Origin: Drechslerella dactyloides | Taxonomy: Eukaryota; Ascomycota; Orbiliomycetes; Orbiliales; Orbiliaceae | DNA: 64,000 nucleotides | Assembly: GCA_020064725.1 (NCBI GenBank) | Contig: JAGTWJ010000017.1 | Location: forward strand, 806,001 to 870,000 | Direction of reading: 5' to 3' | Part shown: piece by piece, positions 9,919-21,000 of the stretch | Layout: each line of letters starts with the position of its first letter | How positions within the stretch are numbered: position 1 is the stretch's first letter | Translations under genes and position numbers: made by a program | Notes under the pieces: model-generated | What the model saw: the letters and a program-made list of their open reading frames with translations, nothing else | The model's database searches: none | Told to the model about the DNA's origin: nothing

Positions 9919-12762
9919 GTTTCTGGATCTGGGGATGAATTGGTAGGCGGAGTGTAAAGTCTGTGTCTATCGTGGTGATCGAGTCGAGTGAATGTGGGAG
10001 GAGGAGGAGGAGGAGAGGGAGAAGGAGAGCTTTAAGAGCGGAGTTGGGCTGCTGGTCCAGCTGGGGCTGTCAGCTTCAGCCGCCGTCTAAATCAAAAGGG
10101 GCTGAGCAAACAGCAGCTCTCCACTTCGAAACAAAACGCACTTGCGAGCTGACCTCCGAGCTGTATCGACCGCGATGTCAATGCCTCCAACAGAACCAAG
10201 CGATGAGATATAAACCTTCAGACTGCTACGGGATGCCGCGCATTACATGACACAGCATTACAATGCCGGCGGCCTATATATACCGCCCCCCGTACAGACA
10301 AGGACCGACGTCTTTCTCCGCACAGCAAGGGTCCCACACCCATCGCTCCAACCGGAAACGCCAGCTGCGCCATGAGACCCAACGTCAAACAGATCCGGTA
10401 TCTACCATGCGAGCCGCAGTTGGGGCGCGTCGACTCCACCTGCCGGATACGAGCTGCTTGGAGCTGCACCCGCTCGAGCTCACGCGTCGCTTTACAGACA
10501 CAGCGACGCAGGTTGTAGCCAGTAGTCAATGCCGGACGGTGTGCCCTCATGCATGCACCGTCCGCCGTTTGCCTGCAGGTCGATTCGGTTGCCCGGTCGA
10601 GACCGCGGTCGAAGGGCGACGGAGGCAATGATCTCCCGATTACCGAAGTTTTGCATCGACGACGGGTTCTAGACGTCGACGAATGGGACTCGAATTTTTC
10701 ATGCTTCTCGAACTTTCGTCAAACCTCAGCTCCGCGGGACATTCTACTCCAAGATCCAGGCCGTAATAAGGTGTAAGCTGGTGATTCATCTAGTGATATA
10801 TTATAACGTCCATTATCAAAGTGAATCCGCCGCTTGCAATAGCAGAGTCACGCTAGCTTGATCCTTCGGTGTATATCTTTTCACCGATCGATCGCAAAGC
10901 TCGGCATCTAGATTGTTTGGATCGGCTCCTCCATCCTGAATACCATTTGGATCCAAATTGGTAGAAATAGCCATTTCTAACAGTCCCATCTTTTACATAT
11001 ACTGCTGCCGCAAATGCGTATTGGTCAAAGCCTTTGGTCAGAGTCGCTGCCAGGCACAGATTCCACGCATGCAGCTTCCATACCATCGACACATGCGACG
11101 GCTCCCCTGATCTGCATTCAATATGCCCTTTGGATGGTGCAGGTTGTACCTTCCAGGTGAAGAACTTTCAATTGTTGTGCACGTGGATCTGGATTCCGAT
11201 TAGTCTAGTAGAAGCTTTGCGTTGTTAGCTTCTCCAATATTAGCAGACTAGATTCCGATATACCGATCCATATGATGTTATATATGATGTTCCCAGGTCG
11301 TCATCATGCATCTGGCCACACCTAAATTTGACAGGCATCGACATGTTGGGATTTGGTGGCAACAATGCTCGGGAAGGCAACAGCTGCGACTTCGACATTG
11401 TGCATAATGCGATTTTGGATTAGTCGTGGTTCGACAGACGCTCATAATACGCTCTCAGAGAGCCGACTAATACAACATGTAGATAGGATACTAGAATATG
11501 TATGTTTCTTGGAAATCTTAATAAGAGCAGGCTTGAAGAAGCCGGCTCTCTATATAATTTGATTTTGATAACTGCAAGAGTGTCCACGCATGGGCAGGTT
11601 CACAGCAGTTATATATCGTTCGTTTCTTCGAGTCAATCTTTAGAGGTATACTGGTAGCTGCTCTTTGGATGATGATAGGGTGGCATTGATATCGGAATCA
11701 GACTGCAAGACAAAAAAGATATGTATTTCTCATTCACGGTCGAATCAACACTCGACCATAATTGTTTCGATGCCTTTATGCCTCCGGCCCCAGGACTGGC
11801 AGTCTGGTTTACAAGACAAATGCCTTGTATACACCAACGGCTCAGATGCTTTTTTTTTTTTGAGGATACAGTTCTGGAGCTACTACAGACTTGTATGACG
11901 GGTAATGAAATCGTTGTAATAGCAACCTGGCAGATTCACTGATCGAACGCCCTTTGGTGTTATGATATGGCTCTGCTATATATAGGTAGCTCCGTTCCTG
12001 CGAGCAGCTTGTATCATTGTATGGCTATAGTTCTTGTATTGCTATACTTCTGTATGGCCTTATTTTTATGCCTTACCCTGTTAACTTGACTAGATATCAT
12101 CCGGGACGGTATGTTCGATGCTCCGAATCCTGATACCAATCCGCGATCAAGCACAAACTCGCACGAGACCACATAGACCTCTGAGATATTTTGCCTGTCG
12201 CTGTGCTTTCGAACTCGACCCTATGGTTCGAGTAACAGTTGCGTTACCTGTACACCAGGTTGTCTCGTAAGCCAATACCAGGTGTGCTCGACACCATTGC
12301 GATATTTTTATCTGTGGATCTATAGATTTGGCTCCTAAGCAGGCATTACGTTCCAATTGTATTTGCTTCTCTAGTATCAAAAAATGCCTTCCACGTCTGA
12401 GCTAGGGTATATGTATAGCGCATACTAAACTTTTGAATTGTATTCGCCCTCGAGTTCTTAGTAGGTCTACCATCAAGCACTCGAGCTATCACGAAGTTTG
12501 GAACGATAAACCAGCAAGTACAGAACTTCTTCTATTGCAAGAGTTATTTCCTCAAACATTCTTCGGATGGAGAAAGAAATGGAAATATCACTATTCATGT
12601 GCATGTGGAAATGGTGTACGCCACACATCTCGACTACGCCACATCCACACAATAGCCTTGTGGCTGTTATAGTGTGGCGTACGAGGCCCACTTGGCCTCA
12701 TACCCGTCCCCCCAGCCAAGTCTGCCAGCTGGACGGGACTCCACCATCCATCAAGCTACAAG
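9919..12762. other. Intergenic, SEC9 promoter and upstream flank of the 91-aa gene
   Basis: About 2.8 kb. GAGG-repeat purine DNA near 10,000-10,030 lies just upstream of SEC9. Overlapping frames at 10.2-10.6 kb on both strands have no motifs. The part from 11.2 to 12.4 kb is AT-richer and has only short frames. A nested inverted repeat is listed separately at 12,616-12,682. Confidence 0.6.
12616..12682. repeat. Nested inverted repeat (stem-loop potential)
   Basis: Perfect 11-bp arms, GTACGCCACAC at 12,616-12,626 and GTGTGGCGTAC at 12,672-12,682, enclose a second palindromic part around ACAATAGCC/TGGCTGTTAT. It could be a cruciform, an RNA hairpin, or the remains of a small inverted-repeat element. 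It lies about 80 bp upstream of the 91-aa gene. Confidence 0.6.
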
Positions 12763-13109
12763 ATGCCTCCGATCACAATAGCGGAACTTATCACTGACCT
12801 CTCGTCCCTCAAAGCCTGCGTAAGAGTCTCTTTTCGTATTCACCGTGAGCTCTACATAACAGGAACGGCTAACGGTGTGGCGACACTTAGGATCCGGCGG
12901 ATGCTCTCTCGCTCGTCACGATCGATGCCTCGCTCCTCCCAGCCGCTTTGAGGTCGGAAACCGCCGAAGATTCCAACAAAATTCTATCTGTCGCGAGAGA
13001 GCTGATAGACCTGCATGCCGAGATTTCGCAACGAAAGGGGCTGGAGGAGCTGGCCGGCTCGCGGGAGGCCGTTGAGGCGATAATTCAGAGGGTGCAGGAG
13101 AAAGTTTAG
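12763..13109 (+). CDS. Small conserved-looking helical protein, two exons, function unknown
   Basis: Exon 1 is 12763..12819 (MPPITIAELITDLSSLKAC). A 71-bp intron with donor GTAAGA, branch-like GCTAAC and acceptor TTAG is followed by exon 2 at 12891..13109, giving 91 aa in phase 0. Neither exon alone makes a convincing frame, but the spliced product is coherent and mostly helical, with DPADALSLV, LPAALRSE and a C-terminal amphipathic helix rich in E, I, L and R (residues about 45-91). Short acidic helical proteins of this size are common in kinetochore, vesicle-tethering and transcription complexes, but I recognise no specific family. It lies 620 bp upstream of pyridoxal kinase on the same strand. 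No signal peptide, membrane segment or cysteine cluster. Confidence 0.72.
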
Positions 13110-13732
13110 GCAGCTCGACAACAGGGTTCACATCGCCAGCCTCCGAGTCCGCTGGCAGAGAGAGCTGAACACGCGAAGGCGCGCCCGTAGGTGCTTTCGC
13201 ACACGACGCAGGGTGACGAGGCCCATGGCACATTTGATGGAACCATGCACGCTGCAGGACAATGTTGGAGTTGGGCTCATTCCGCCAATTGGGGCGTTTT
13301 CCGGCCTGGATGGATGCTTATTCCGGCCGACACACCGAAGTATGTAACAGTGATAGATCGGAAGGTCCATACATCCTATAGCTTACCGTAATATAAAGTA
13401 CCCGTTACCTGCTCCGTCTTTCTTCCCACGCATCAGAAGGTCGGAAGGGCGCCCTCGGAAACGAAAAGTGTGATATCACAGCTGAGAGACGCAGCGTTTG
13501 TAAAATGTGCGGCCCCACCATGACTCGCGCTCGCTTTATAATTCGACGTCCTGCAAAAATGCCGTTCGCACTCGACAAATTCTCGTCGCCCTGCCACCCG
13601 CCACCGATTGCTCCCTCGCCGGCAGGCTGACCGACTCTGCTCCAGACCCTTCTTCTTCCTCCTTCACGGTCGTCTCTCCCCTGTTCATATGCCTGTTGAC
13701 TGCTGCGACTTGCGAAAACACAATTCATCACA
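13110..13732. other. Intergenic, 5' region of pyridoxal kinase
   Basis: 623 bp. The last roughly 150 bp are C/T-rich and lead into CACAATGACC at the kinase start, typical of a fungal leader. Open frames on the minus strand here have no recognisable content. Confidence 0.6.
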
Positions 13733-15003
13733 ATGACCAACACCGGCCAAGCCGCGGCTCTGCCCAGCGGCGATGACATCCCGCCGACCCGAGTGCTCAG
13801 CATCGCCAGCCACGTAAGTCGGACTGCTTTCCCTTGGTGTTTTAGCATGGACGGCACGCCAACTGATCGCGATACAGGTCGTCTCCGGCTACGTCGGCAA
13901 CTCTGTCTCTACGTTCGTGATGCAGCTGCTTGGCCTCGAAGTCTGCTCGCTCAACACCGTCCAGTTTTCGAACCATACCGGATACGGAAGGTGGACAGGC
14001 ACCCGGATACCCCCTTCTGAGATCGATGCCCTCTACGATGGCCTGAAGGCGAACGAGCTGGCCGATTTCGACATGCTAGCGACCGGGTATGTGCCCGGTG
14101 ACGAGGGGCTGGAAGCTGTCGGTAGGATCGCAAAGGAACTCAAGTCAAAAGGCGGGACCGGCGGGGGCAAGACTCGGTTTTTCTGGGGTGAGTGGTAGTT
14201 GCACATGCCGGCCGATGCTGCAAGGTGATTCATATGCTGATGCTGCTCCTCAATGACAGTGCTCGATCCGGTCATGGGCGACTCGGGCAAGCTCTACGTT
14301 AGCGAGAAGGTCGTTCCAGTCTACAAGAATCTACTACCGTTGGCGGATTTGATTACCCCCAACCAATACGAAGTGGAGTGAGTACACAGGCCCCTTTCCG
14401 GTTGCTATATTGACCAGATATACTGATATGCTTGACAGATGGCTCACAGACATCAAACTTACATCCCTCGCCGACGTTGCCGCCGCCTTGAAGAAGTTCC
14501 ACAACGACTTCAAAACACCACATATCATAATATCCTCAATTCAGTCGTTAGTCAGCGACGACGAGTTTGTTTGCGTCGGATCTTCCATGACTACAGACGG
14601 TACTCCACGTGCATTCACCATCACGGTCCCAATGTTACGAGGCCCTTTCGTCGGCACCGGCGACATGTTTGCCTCGCTTATGGTCTCGCATTTCCGCCAC
14701 GCAGCCGCAGATGCAGGACTTCTGGACAAACCCAGCTGGATGAGTCCCGACACTGTCAAAGCTACCGATCTACCGCTCGCACGAGCTGCTGAAATAGTGC
14801 TTTCAAGCATGGACAGGGTGCTCAAGAAGACCGGAGAAGCCCGGGACCGACAAATCAAGTTCTTGGACGAGAACGACACCAGCAGAGAGGCAGACATGAA
14901 ACGCGTGCGATACATGCGCGCTGCCGAGCTGCGGCTTATCCACTGCGTGGAAGAGATACAGCGGCCTTGTTTACGGTTCACGGCGAAGGACTTCCACGAG
15001 TAG
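13733..15003 (+). CDS. BUD16: Pyridoxal kinase
   Basis: Four exons, 13733..13813, 13878..14187, 14260..14377 and 14439..15003, give 357 aa. All three introns (64, 72 and 61 bp) have GTRAGT donors and CAG acceptors. The enzyme phosphorylates pyridoxal, pyridoxine and pyridoxamine with ATP in vitamin B6 salvage in the cytosol. Visible family motifs are RVLSIASHVVSGYVGN at the start of the core (about residues 20-35), NTVQFSNHTGYG for substrate binding, DPVMGD at 133-138, LITPNQYEVE before the last junction, and GTGD at 242-245 with the catalytic Asp245. Each motif appears only when the introns are removed, which fixes the structure. Length is normal for the family. DUT1 follows on the same strand. 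Confidence 0.95.
13814..13877 (+). other. Intron 1 of pyridoxal kinase
   Basis: 64 bp, donor GTAAGT, acceptor ACAG, phase 0. Removal joins SIASH to VVSGYVGN, the conserved N-terminal motif. Confidence 0.92.
14188..14259 (+). other. Intron 2 of pyridoxal kinase
   Basis: 72 bp, donor GTGAGT, acceptor ACAG, phase 1. Removal builds FFWVLDPVMGD. Confidence 0.92.
14378..14438 (+). other. Intron 3 of pyridoxal kinase
   Basis: 61 bp, donor GTGAGT, acceptor ACAG, phase 2. Removal builds ITPNQYEVEWLTDIK. Confidence 0.92.
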
Positions 15004-15344
15004 TGGTAGGGTCGAGCTCCGGTAATCGATTGCTACGGGTGCGTGCTTTATAGATTGATACATATAGAACTGGGGTAATTGCGTAGCATTTGGGCATCTG
15101 AGGGAGTGGTTTTACAATGTCCGTGCCTGAATCTGGGCGCTAGATGCATGTCGATTTCGGTGGCGTTTGCAGAGACTAGGACTAGCTACACAATTTCATG
15201 CATGACAGCATTTATACTTTATGCGTGCCCAAATACCATCCCAGCGGCATAATTCACTTGTTAAATGACCGGGACACCATTTTATATCTCCGAGATAGCT
15301 GCTTTCCGCGAGAAATATCCCGCGATCCGGACCGTCTACAACAC

Positions 15345-16463
15345 ATGTGGCTGCTGTGCCGCTGTTGCATTTTGCAGCTTCCCCGACGCGCGCTTTCCAA
15401 CCAATCGCGAAGCTTCAAATTCTCCCAGCTCCCCACCGCAAGCTCCAGCTCCAGCTGCTTCAGGCCACGATACCGATATCTCCACACTCGTCCCTCTAGC
15501 CATTCAATTGACATGTCCTCGGAATCCGCCCCAGCTCCTGACCCCACTGCAGAAACCTCGACGACTGCTCCGGTTCGCCCGTCGACTCCACCTGAGAAAC
15601 GCGTGATCCACTCGCAGAACCCAACTTCCCCGCCTCCAGAGACCTCTGCCGCGAAGAAGGTCAAGATGTCCGACGCCACGCCTACTTCTGCGTCGCTGAC
15701 TTCTGCGGCCGTCACGTCTATCAAGTCTGAGCCGAGTCTGCTGATCAAAAAGCTGACGGACAAGGCTAAAGCGCCGACGCGTGGGAGCGCCTTTGCGGCT
15801 GGTTACGACATGTACGCGTCTGAGGACATCACTATTCCGAAGGGCGGGAAGGGATTGGTGGAGACCGGCCTCAGCATGGCTGTGCCGGACGGTTGCTGTG
15901 CGTTCCCATCCACTTTTCAATATAACCAGTGCAGTCATACACGACGATATGACGCATGGTACGACTACAGTTCGAAAGCATTTGCAGGTTGAAGGAGATG
16001 ATTGGCTAAGCTTACCGGTTTCCGATAGATGGCAGGATCGCACCCCGCAGCGGCCTTGCATCGAAGAACTTCATTGATACCGGTGCTGGTGTCATTGACG
16101 CAGATGTACGTCCGTTGTAGCCGCCATACCCGTTCACCTTGGTTATATATAGCTGCTGCTGCTCTTCATCGAGCCACCAGGTGGTTAACTTGCCAGATAT
16201 AGTACCGGGGACCCGTCAAGATACTCCTGTTCAACCATTCCGACGTCGACTTTGAGGTGAAAGAGGGTGATCGTGTGGCTCAATTGATCTTGGAAAGGGT
16301 GCGTCGCAGCTTACTCCACTTCTTCAGACTATAAAAGTCAATGGCATCCGCATATGCGACTGACTTTTTCCTGTGGCAGATCTACACACCAGAGGTAGTA
16401 GTCGTCGAGAATCTCGAGGAGTCTGTCCGCGGTGCCGGCGGGTTCGGCAGTTCGGGACGTTAA
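15345..16463 (+). CDS. DUT1: dUTPase (dUTP diphosphatase), possible mitochondrial and nuclear forms
   Basis: Four exons, 15345..15897, 16029..16105, 16203..16298 and 16380..16463. From the ATG at 15345 the protein is 269 aa; from the ATG at 15513 it is 213 aa. It hydrolyses dUTP to dUMP and pyrophosphate, keeping uracil out of DNA and feeding dTMP synthesis. All five trimeric dUTPase motifs are present (short-form numbering): AGYDMYAS 96-103; APRSGLA 133-139; GAGVIDADYRG 147-157 with catalytic Asp152; GDRVAQLIL 176-184; RGAGGFGSSG 203-212. The long form adds 56 residues, Arg-rich and free of acidic residues until the last few, containing RYRYLHTR, as in mitochondrial presequences. The first ATG has a poor context (C at -3), the second a better one (G at -3), which would allow leaky scanning. 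The short form has a Ser/Thr/Pro-rich tail with AAKKVK. The true start needs transcript data. Confidence 0.93.
15898..16028 (+). other. Intron 1 of DUT1
   Basis: 131 bp, donor GTGCGT, acceptor ATAG, phase 1. Removal builds PDGCYGRIAPRSGLA, the second dUTPase motif. Confidence 0.88.
16106..16202 (+). other. Intron 2 of DUT1
   Basis: 97 bp, donor GTACGT, phase 0. The acceptor is the ATAG at 16,199-16,202: the CAG seven bases upstream would place a stop in frame. Removal builds VIDADYRGPVK. Confidence 0.88.
16299..16379 (+). other. Intron 3 of DUT1
   Basis: 81 bp, donor GTGCGT, acceptor GCAG, phase 0. Removal joins VAQLILER to IYTPEVVVVENLEES. Confidence 0.9.
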
Positions 16464-19400
16464 CCGGGCGGCGTAAGGATCGGTGACCTGCCTGCCGGTA
16501 GATTCGCGATGTCCATGTCTCGTATAACACGCGGCTGCTACATGTGTCTAGTCACCGCTAGCTTCGCGAGAGGCACCAGAGTGTGCAATGCCGGTCAGGG
16601 AGTCATCCGTATGATTGACTTACCACCGTGCCGCCGTTACGAGTTCACGCTTACATTTACGCAGTGGGGACTTCCTACACTTTGTATATTGAGACATATC
16701 TAAAAGGGTCCGATAGAGGAACGGCAGTATATCAATAGATCTCACTTCGAAACTTCCTATATCCCCTGTAGCTGTCTCTCGCTCCCCTAGCTTCGTATAC
16801 GCGCATACGGGCTACAATCGACGATCTTGCCGACATGACTGCCGTATATCTCTGCGTCAAAACATCCGCTATCCTATACGATTAGTGGATATTAACATAA
16901 CGGTTCGATCGAGGAATAGTTTCGTCTAGGGTCGTTACAAGCCCGAAACTAATTAAGGAATATCCAATCAATACAGAAATAAACGTCCACGTGCCATCGC
17001 CACCGGAATCCTAACCCACGGCGTATATTCCGTATTAACCAAACAGCCGACGTTTCACATCCGTATGAATACTACACTATTCCGCACTCTAGATTCATTA
17101 TTCCCAATTCTTCAGTCTCTTGCGAACTGGATCCGCGGGACGGTGATATACCCATTTGTGTAGTCAACCTTTCGGATCGGATATCTACCTCGACATGAAT
17201 ATTTGACTTTACCACTTGTGTAACGTGTTAGCGAGGTTCAAGCTGCCGGTAAGATCGATGTTAGGATCCGGTGGTTTCAGCAACTACTTTGAAACCTAGT
17301 CTCAGCCATAGGCCGGCAACGTGCTGAGATGAGGTTCCAGATTCAGCGATAGGATACAGATGGGAAGGACAAGGATGCGAATAAAGCACGGAGCGTGTGG
17401 ATACTACTACCGTTCGATACCCGGCACGAGACTTCCGAGTGAGAGATAGAGAGAGAGACATTGATATTCAGAAACAGATGCATGAAGGACTTGATGGTCG
17501 TGTCTAGCATATTCACCCGAGTACCCGGCTATATACGTAATGCGACAATGCACCGTGGCGTAGACTCTTGCTTCTAATATATCAATAGTTTGTAATGTTG
17601 GTTTGAGAGAGCGTACGTCCAGGCCGGTTCCAGTAATCCTTCTTACCGGATAGGTGGTTCACACGGCCAGATATGTATCCTGGCTCGAGTAACTCCAATT
17701 TATGGCACGGTATGCGTACGCATCATCACAAATGTCGTTGGAAGTTTCGATAACTTGGGCCGTCGTGATACACAGTAGCCTCAGTCTTGAACACTGGAAT
17801 AAGTCATTGCCGTATACGTGGATACATATATGGTCTAGGCTTGTGCGTATACTGGATATAGATACATGCACCCTAGGGAATCCATGCAAAGATGTTGAAA
17901 ACTTCTGGGTCTTTGATTTCCAATCTTCAAATGGTGTGCCTGGAACTTCGTGTGCACAAGTTTACGAATTCAGCTTACGCTTGTCAGGCCAGCTTGCCAC
18001 ACAGTCGTGACTATTAAATTCGATATGGTTCCATGCATGATATAAATATAAGTACCACTTTGGCGGGATGGTGTAGACACGAATATGTTTGTGTATACTA
18101 TCTTGATACAACCTGCAAGTTCGAAATATATGAATTGGATCTCGTAAGTTATACAACTTGATTATATAAACTGATCTCACATTTGCAAGGCCGGTATCAG
18201 CCCCTGCTGGCATTGACCAGAGTAAAGGTGAGAGGTAACAGAATCGAACTTGTTATTTAAACCATATGCATGTCTTGATCCGCAGGTTTTGGGGATCAAT
18301 GCATTGCCTCTTGAGCCATGTTGGATAATGAGCCCCGGTCCAAATCGTCGATACAATGACCCAATCAGCTACTATAATATTAATAATGAGGACTCGGATA
18401 GGCACATATTCCTCAGAAATATAAATATATCACACCCTCAATTTATAGGATTCCGAGATGATATATATCACGATACCAATAAACCCTCTCTGCCGGCAGA
18501 TCACCAAAGCCAAACACAATTGCGCAAGAAATTGAGAGTCAAGCGCTCAGTCGCTCCGTGTGGTTTTATGAGCAACAAAGCGTTGCGCCCGGCCATAAAA
18601 TATGAATTAATGAAGCATGTTTAGAGAGCTAATATTGATGAATAGTGCTGTAGACGCTTCGTCACCACTCACTGGGAGACTCTGGTGTGTTAATCCTACT
18701 ATTTCCTATACATTTTTCGGAGTCTTTCTCGATGCAAGCTCGAAGTGCCCGACAGCATGATGTCCTACATCCACCACGAAAATTAATCGGCGCCCTCGTG
18801 GCCAGTCAAACTGTCACGGACTCGAATCCAGTCGCGTGATCCGGCTTGATGTCTCAAATGCCCAAACAGCCCAACCTAGTCCATGCATGAGCTGCCCCGT
18901 AAAACCGGAGAGGGCGTCCATATGGAACAGCGATCACCAGCATCTAGAAACAGCGATCACCACGGGTATATGATGAGCGCCGCAGCCTAACTGACCGAGA
19001 ACTTCATTCGGAGGTGATCACCAGAGGCCCATGAAGGACCCGGGAACAAGGACTTGACTCGATGATCGTCGACACCGGGTCTTTGGGAAAGCCTTTCCAG
19101 CGTTTCCCACGTGTGAGACGATCGATCTGAAAGTCGAGTGTTCGGGACGTCAGCGAGCTTTTCCAGCATCCATCTCTTCCTGACAGCACGCGTGCGCCGG
19201 CCTGTAGTCCATAGATCCGAGCCACTTGTCAAGGCGGATTTGAGAGAATAGCTGGTCATCACAGTATCGCACTGCGCTATGGCTACCCTCGCTCTCATGA
19301 AAAGCAGGGAAATAGGCAACCAACCACTTACATCACCGATAGAAAGGAAATTCAAAAACCAAGGACAAGACACAGATGACCAAGTGTCCAGAATCAAGTT

Positions 19401-21000
19401 TCTAGCATCAGCCCTCCGAGCTGCCCCTTCTGCGCTCGACAAGCCCACAGCGATTCACCGCACGCCGTCTCATTCGACCACGGTGCAGGACGACCGAGAG
19501 GCAAACGTCGGCAGCAAAGTAGAGTATGGCACTGATCGCCGCTGGCGGCTGGCAAAGCGTCCGAAATGGACGATCCTCATGCAGGGCGCAACCAGGCTCC
19601 CACTTGTATGCTGCACCTGCAGACACAAGACCCGCGGGCACACGTTCGAATATTTTTCTGGTTAATGAGAAGTAAGCAAGGGCTTAAGATTCAAGTTATT
19701 TCTTGCGGGAGCAAATAGCAATGGCAATGGCAATAGCAAAGGGCAATATCACCCTCCTCCACACATGTTTCGTCGTCCAAATTTGTCGAGGGACGGTAAA
19801 AGCTTCCTTTCCTCGACTGGCCTCGCTCGCGCGGCGCGAGGATTACGGAAGTGATATGCGTCCTTTCGACACGGAGGAGGACGAGGAGGGTGCATGCGGC
19901 ATCGCATGGCCATGGTATGTATAGCAAGCATGGCATGGCATGACAGTGAAGAGTATGCGCAGGGCACGTTGGGGTCAACGGCAGGCACGACGGCTCGAGA
20001 GGAGCTGTATGGATGGATGCCATTGGGGATCCGGATCCACTTGACTCTCAGTGCTATGCAATACACTCCAGTCGCTGGAGAGGGGGCTCTGCACGATCTG
20101 ACATATCTATACTATATGGTATTGTCAACATAGGGTTCGTCGCATTGTGCGCACGGCTCATGGGCGAGCGCAAAGGAGGGCAAGCAAGCGGCCGGTGGAT
20201 ACAATTCGATGTGGACTCACAAGTATGGGACACGTAGGTTGAGAATGCCATGCCAATAGCATGATCACGCCAGACTTTTAATCTCACGAGAGTGGGATGC
20301 CTTCGCAGGCCAGAATCAGTCGACTCAGCTGTTGCAATGTCCGAGTTGATTTTCAGCTCAGAACTTGCTCCCCATGACCAATTAATCCATCCGCTCGAGC
20401 TGCGGTGCTTGCCTGCTTGGCTCAGTGGGAGGGGGTTGGTTGACTGGCTTCATCTCGCTCGATTGGTTTGTCTGGCCAACCGTCTCCACAATCGTGCGTC
20501 GTAGATCTTTACCGCAGATGCACCGGGTAGAGCGTATCAAAGCTTAAGAAGGGTAATAAAGTGGTGGAGCGCACACAATACTCGCTCACTCGCAGCATGA
20601 TAGCGGTGTTCGTTCGCGCAAAGTCCACACCACCGTGCCATCCCTTGCTTGCGCTGCGCACCGGCGGGAAAATAAAGTCCAAGAAGGTTAGGCCGGCTAG
20701 TGACCTTGTTTGCATTTGCAATGGTGAGAATTTTGAAGTTCCGAGTTATATTACGGACGAAATATACTCACATATTCCATATGGGCAGAGACAAAGGTAT
20801 GATGTTGTAGGCGTCTGCAGATATGTCGAGCTAGTAAGCCTGCCGAAACGTAGCTTATCTGCATGTAGTTTGGATCACATGGAGATAAACAGGAGTGCTT
20901 TCGAGATGAGGTTGCTGAAGCCGACGAAAGGTGGGGAAACATACACTGACTTGTGCCCTTGTACGGCATAGGGTTCGTTGGGCTCATGGGCCCGGCCGGA
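16464..21000. other. Gene-poor stretch, left part of an 18-kb region without genes
   Basis: No recognisable gene. The longest frames are an overlapping pair at 18,987-19,448 (minus, 153 codons) and 19,279-19,665 (plus, 128 codons), with no motif or splice pair to choose between them. The part from 16.7 to 18.6 kb is AT-richer with short frames. A GATAGAGAGAGAGACATT purine tract lies near 17,445-17,462. Confidence 0.55.

Noticed and set aside
13405..13857. 150-codon minus-strand frame
   Set aside because: Antisense to the leader and first exon of pyridoxal kinase.
18987..19665. Pair of opposite frames (153 and 128 codons)
   Set aside because: They overlap on opposite strands, lack splice partners and motifs, and cannot both be real; left as part of the gene-poor stretch.
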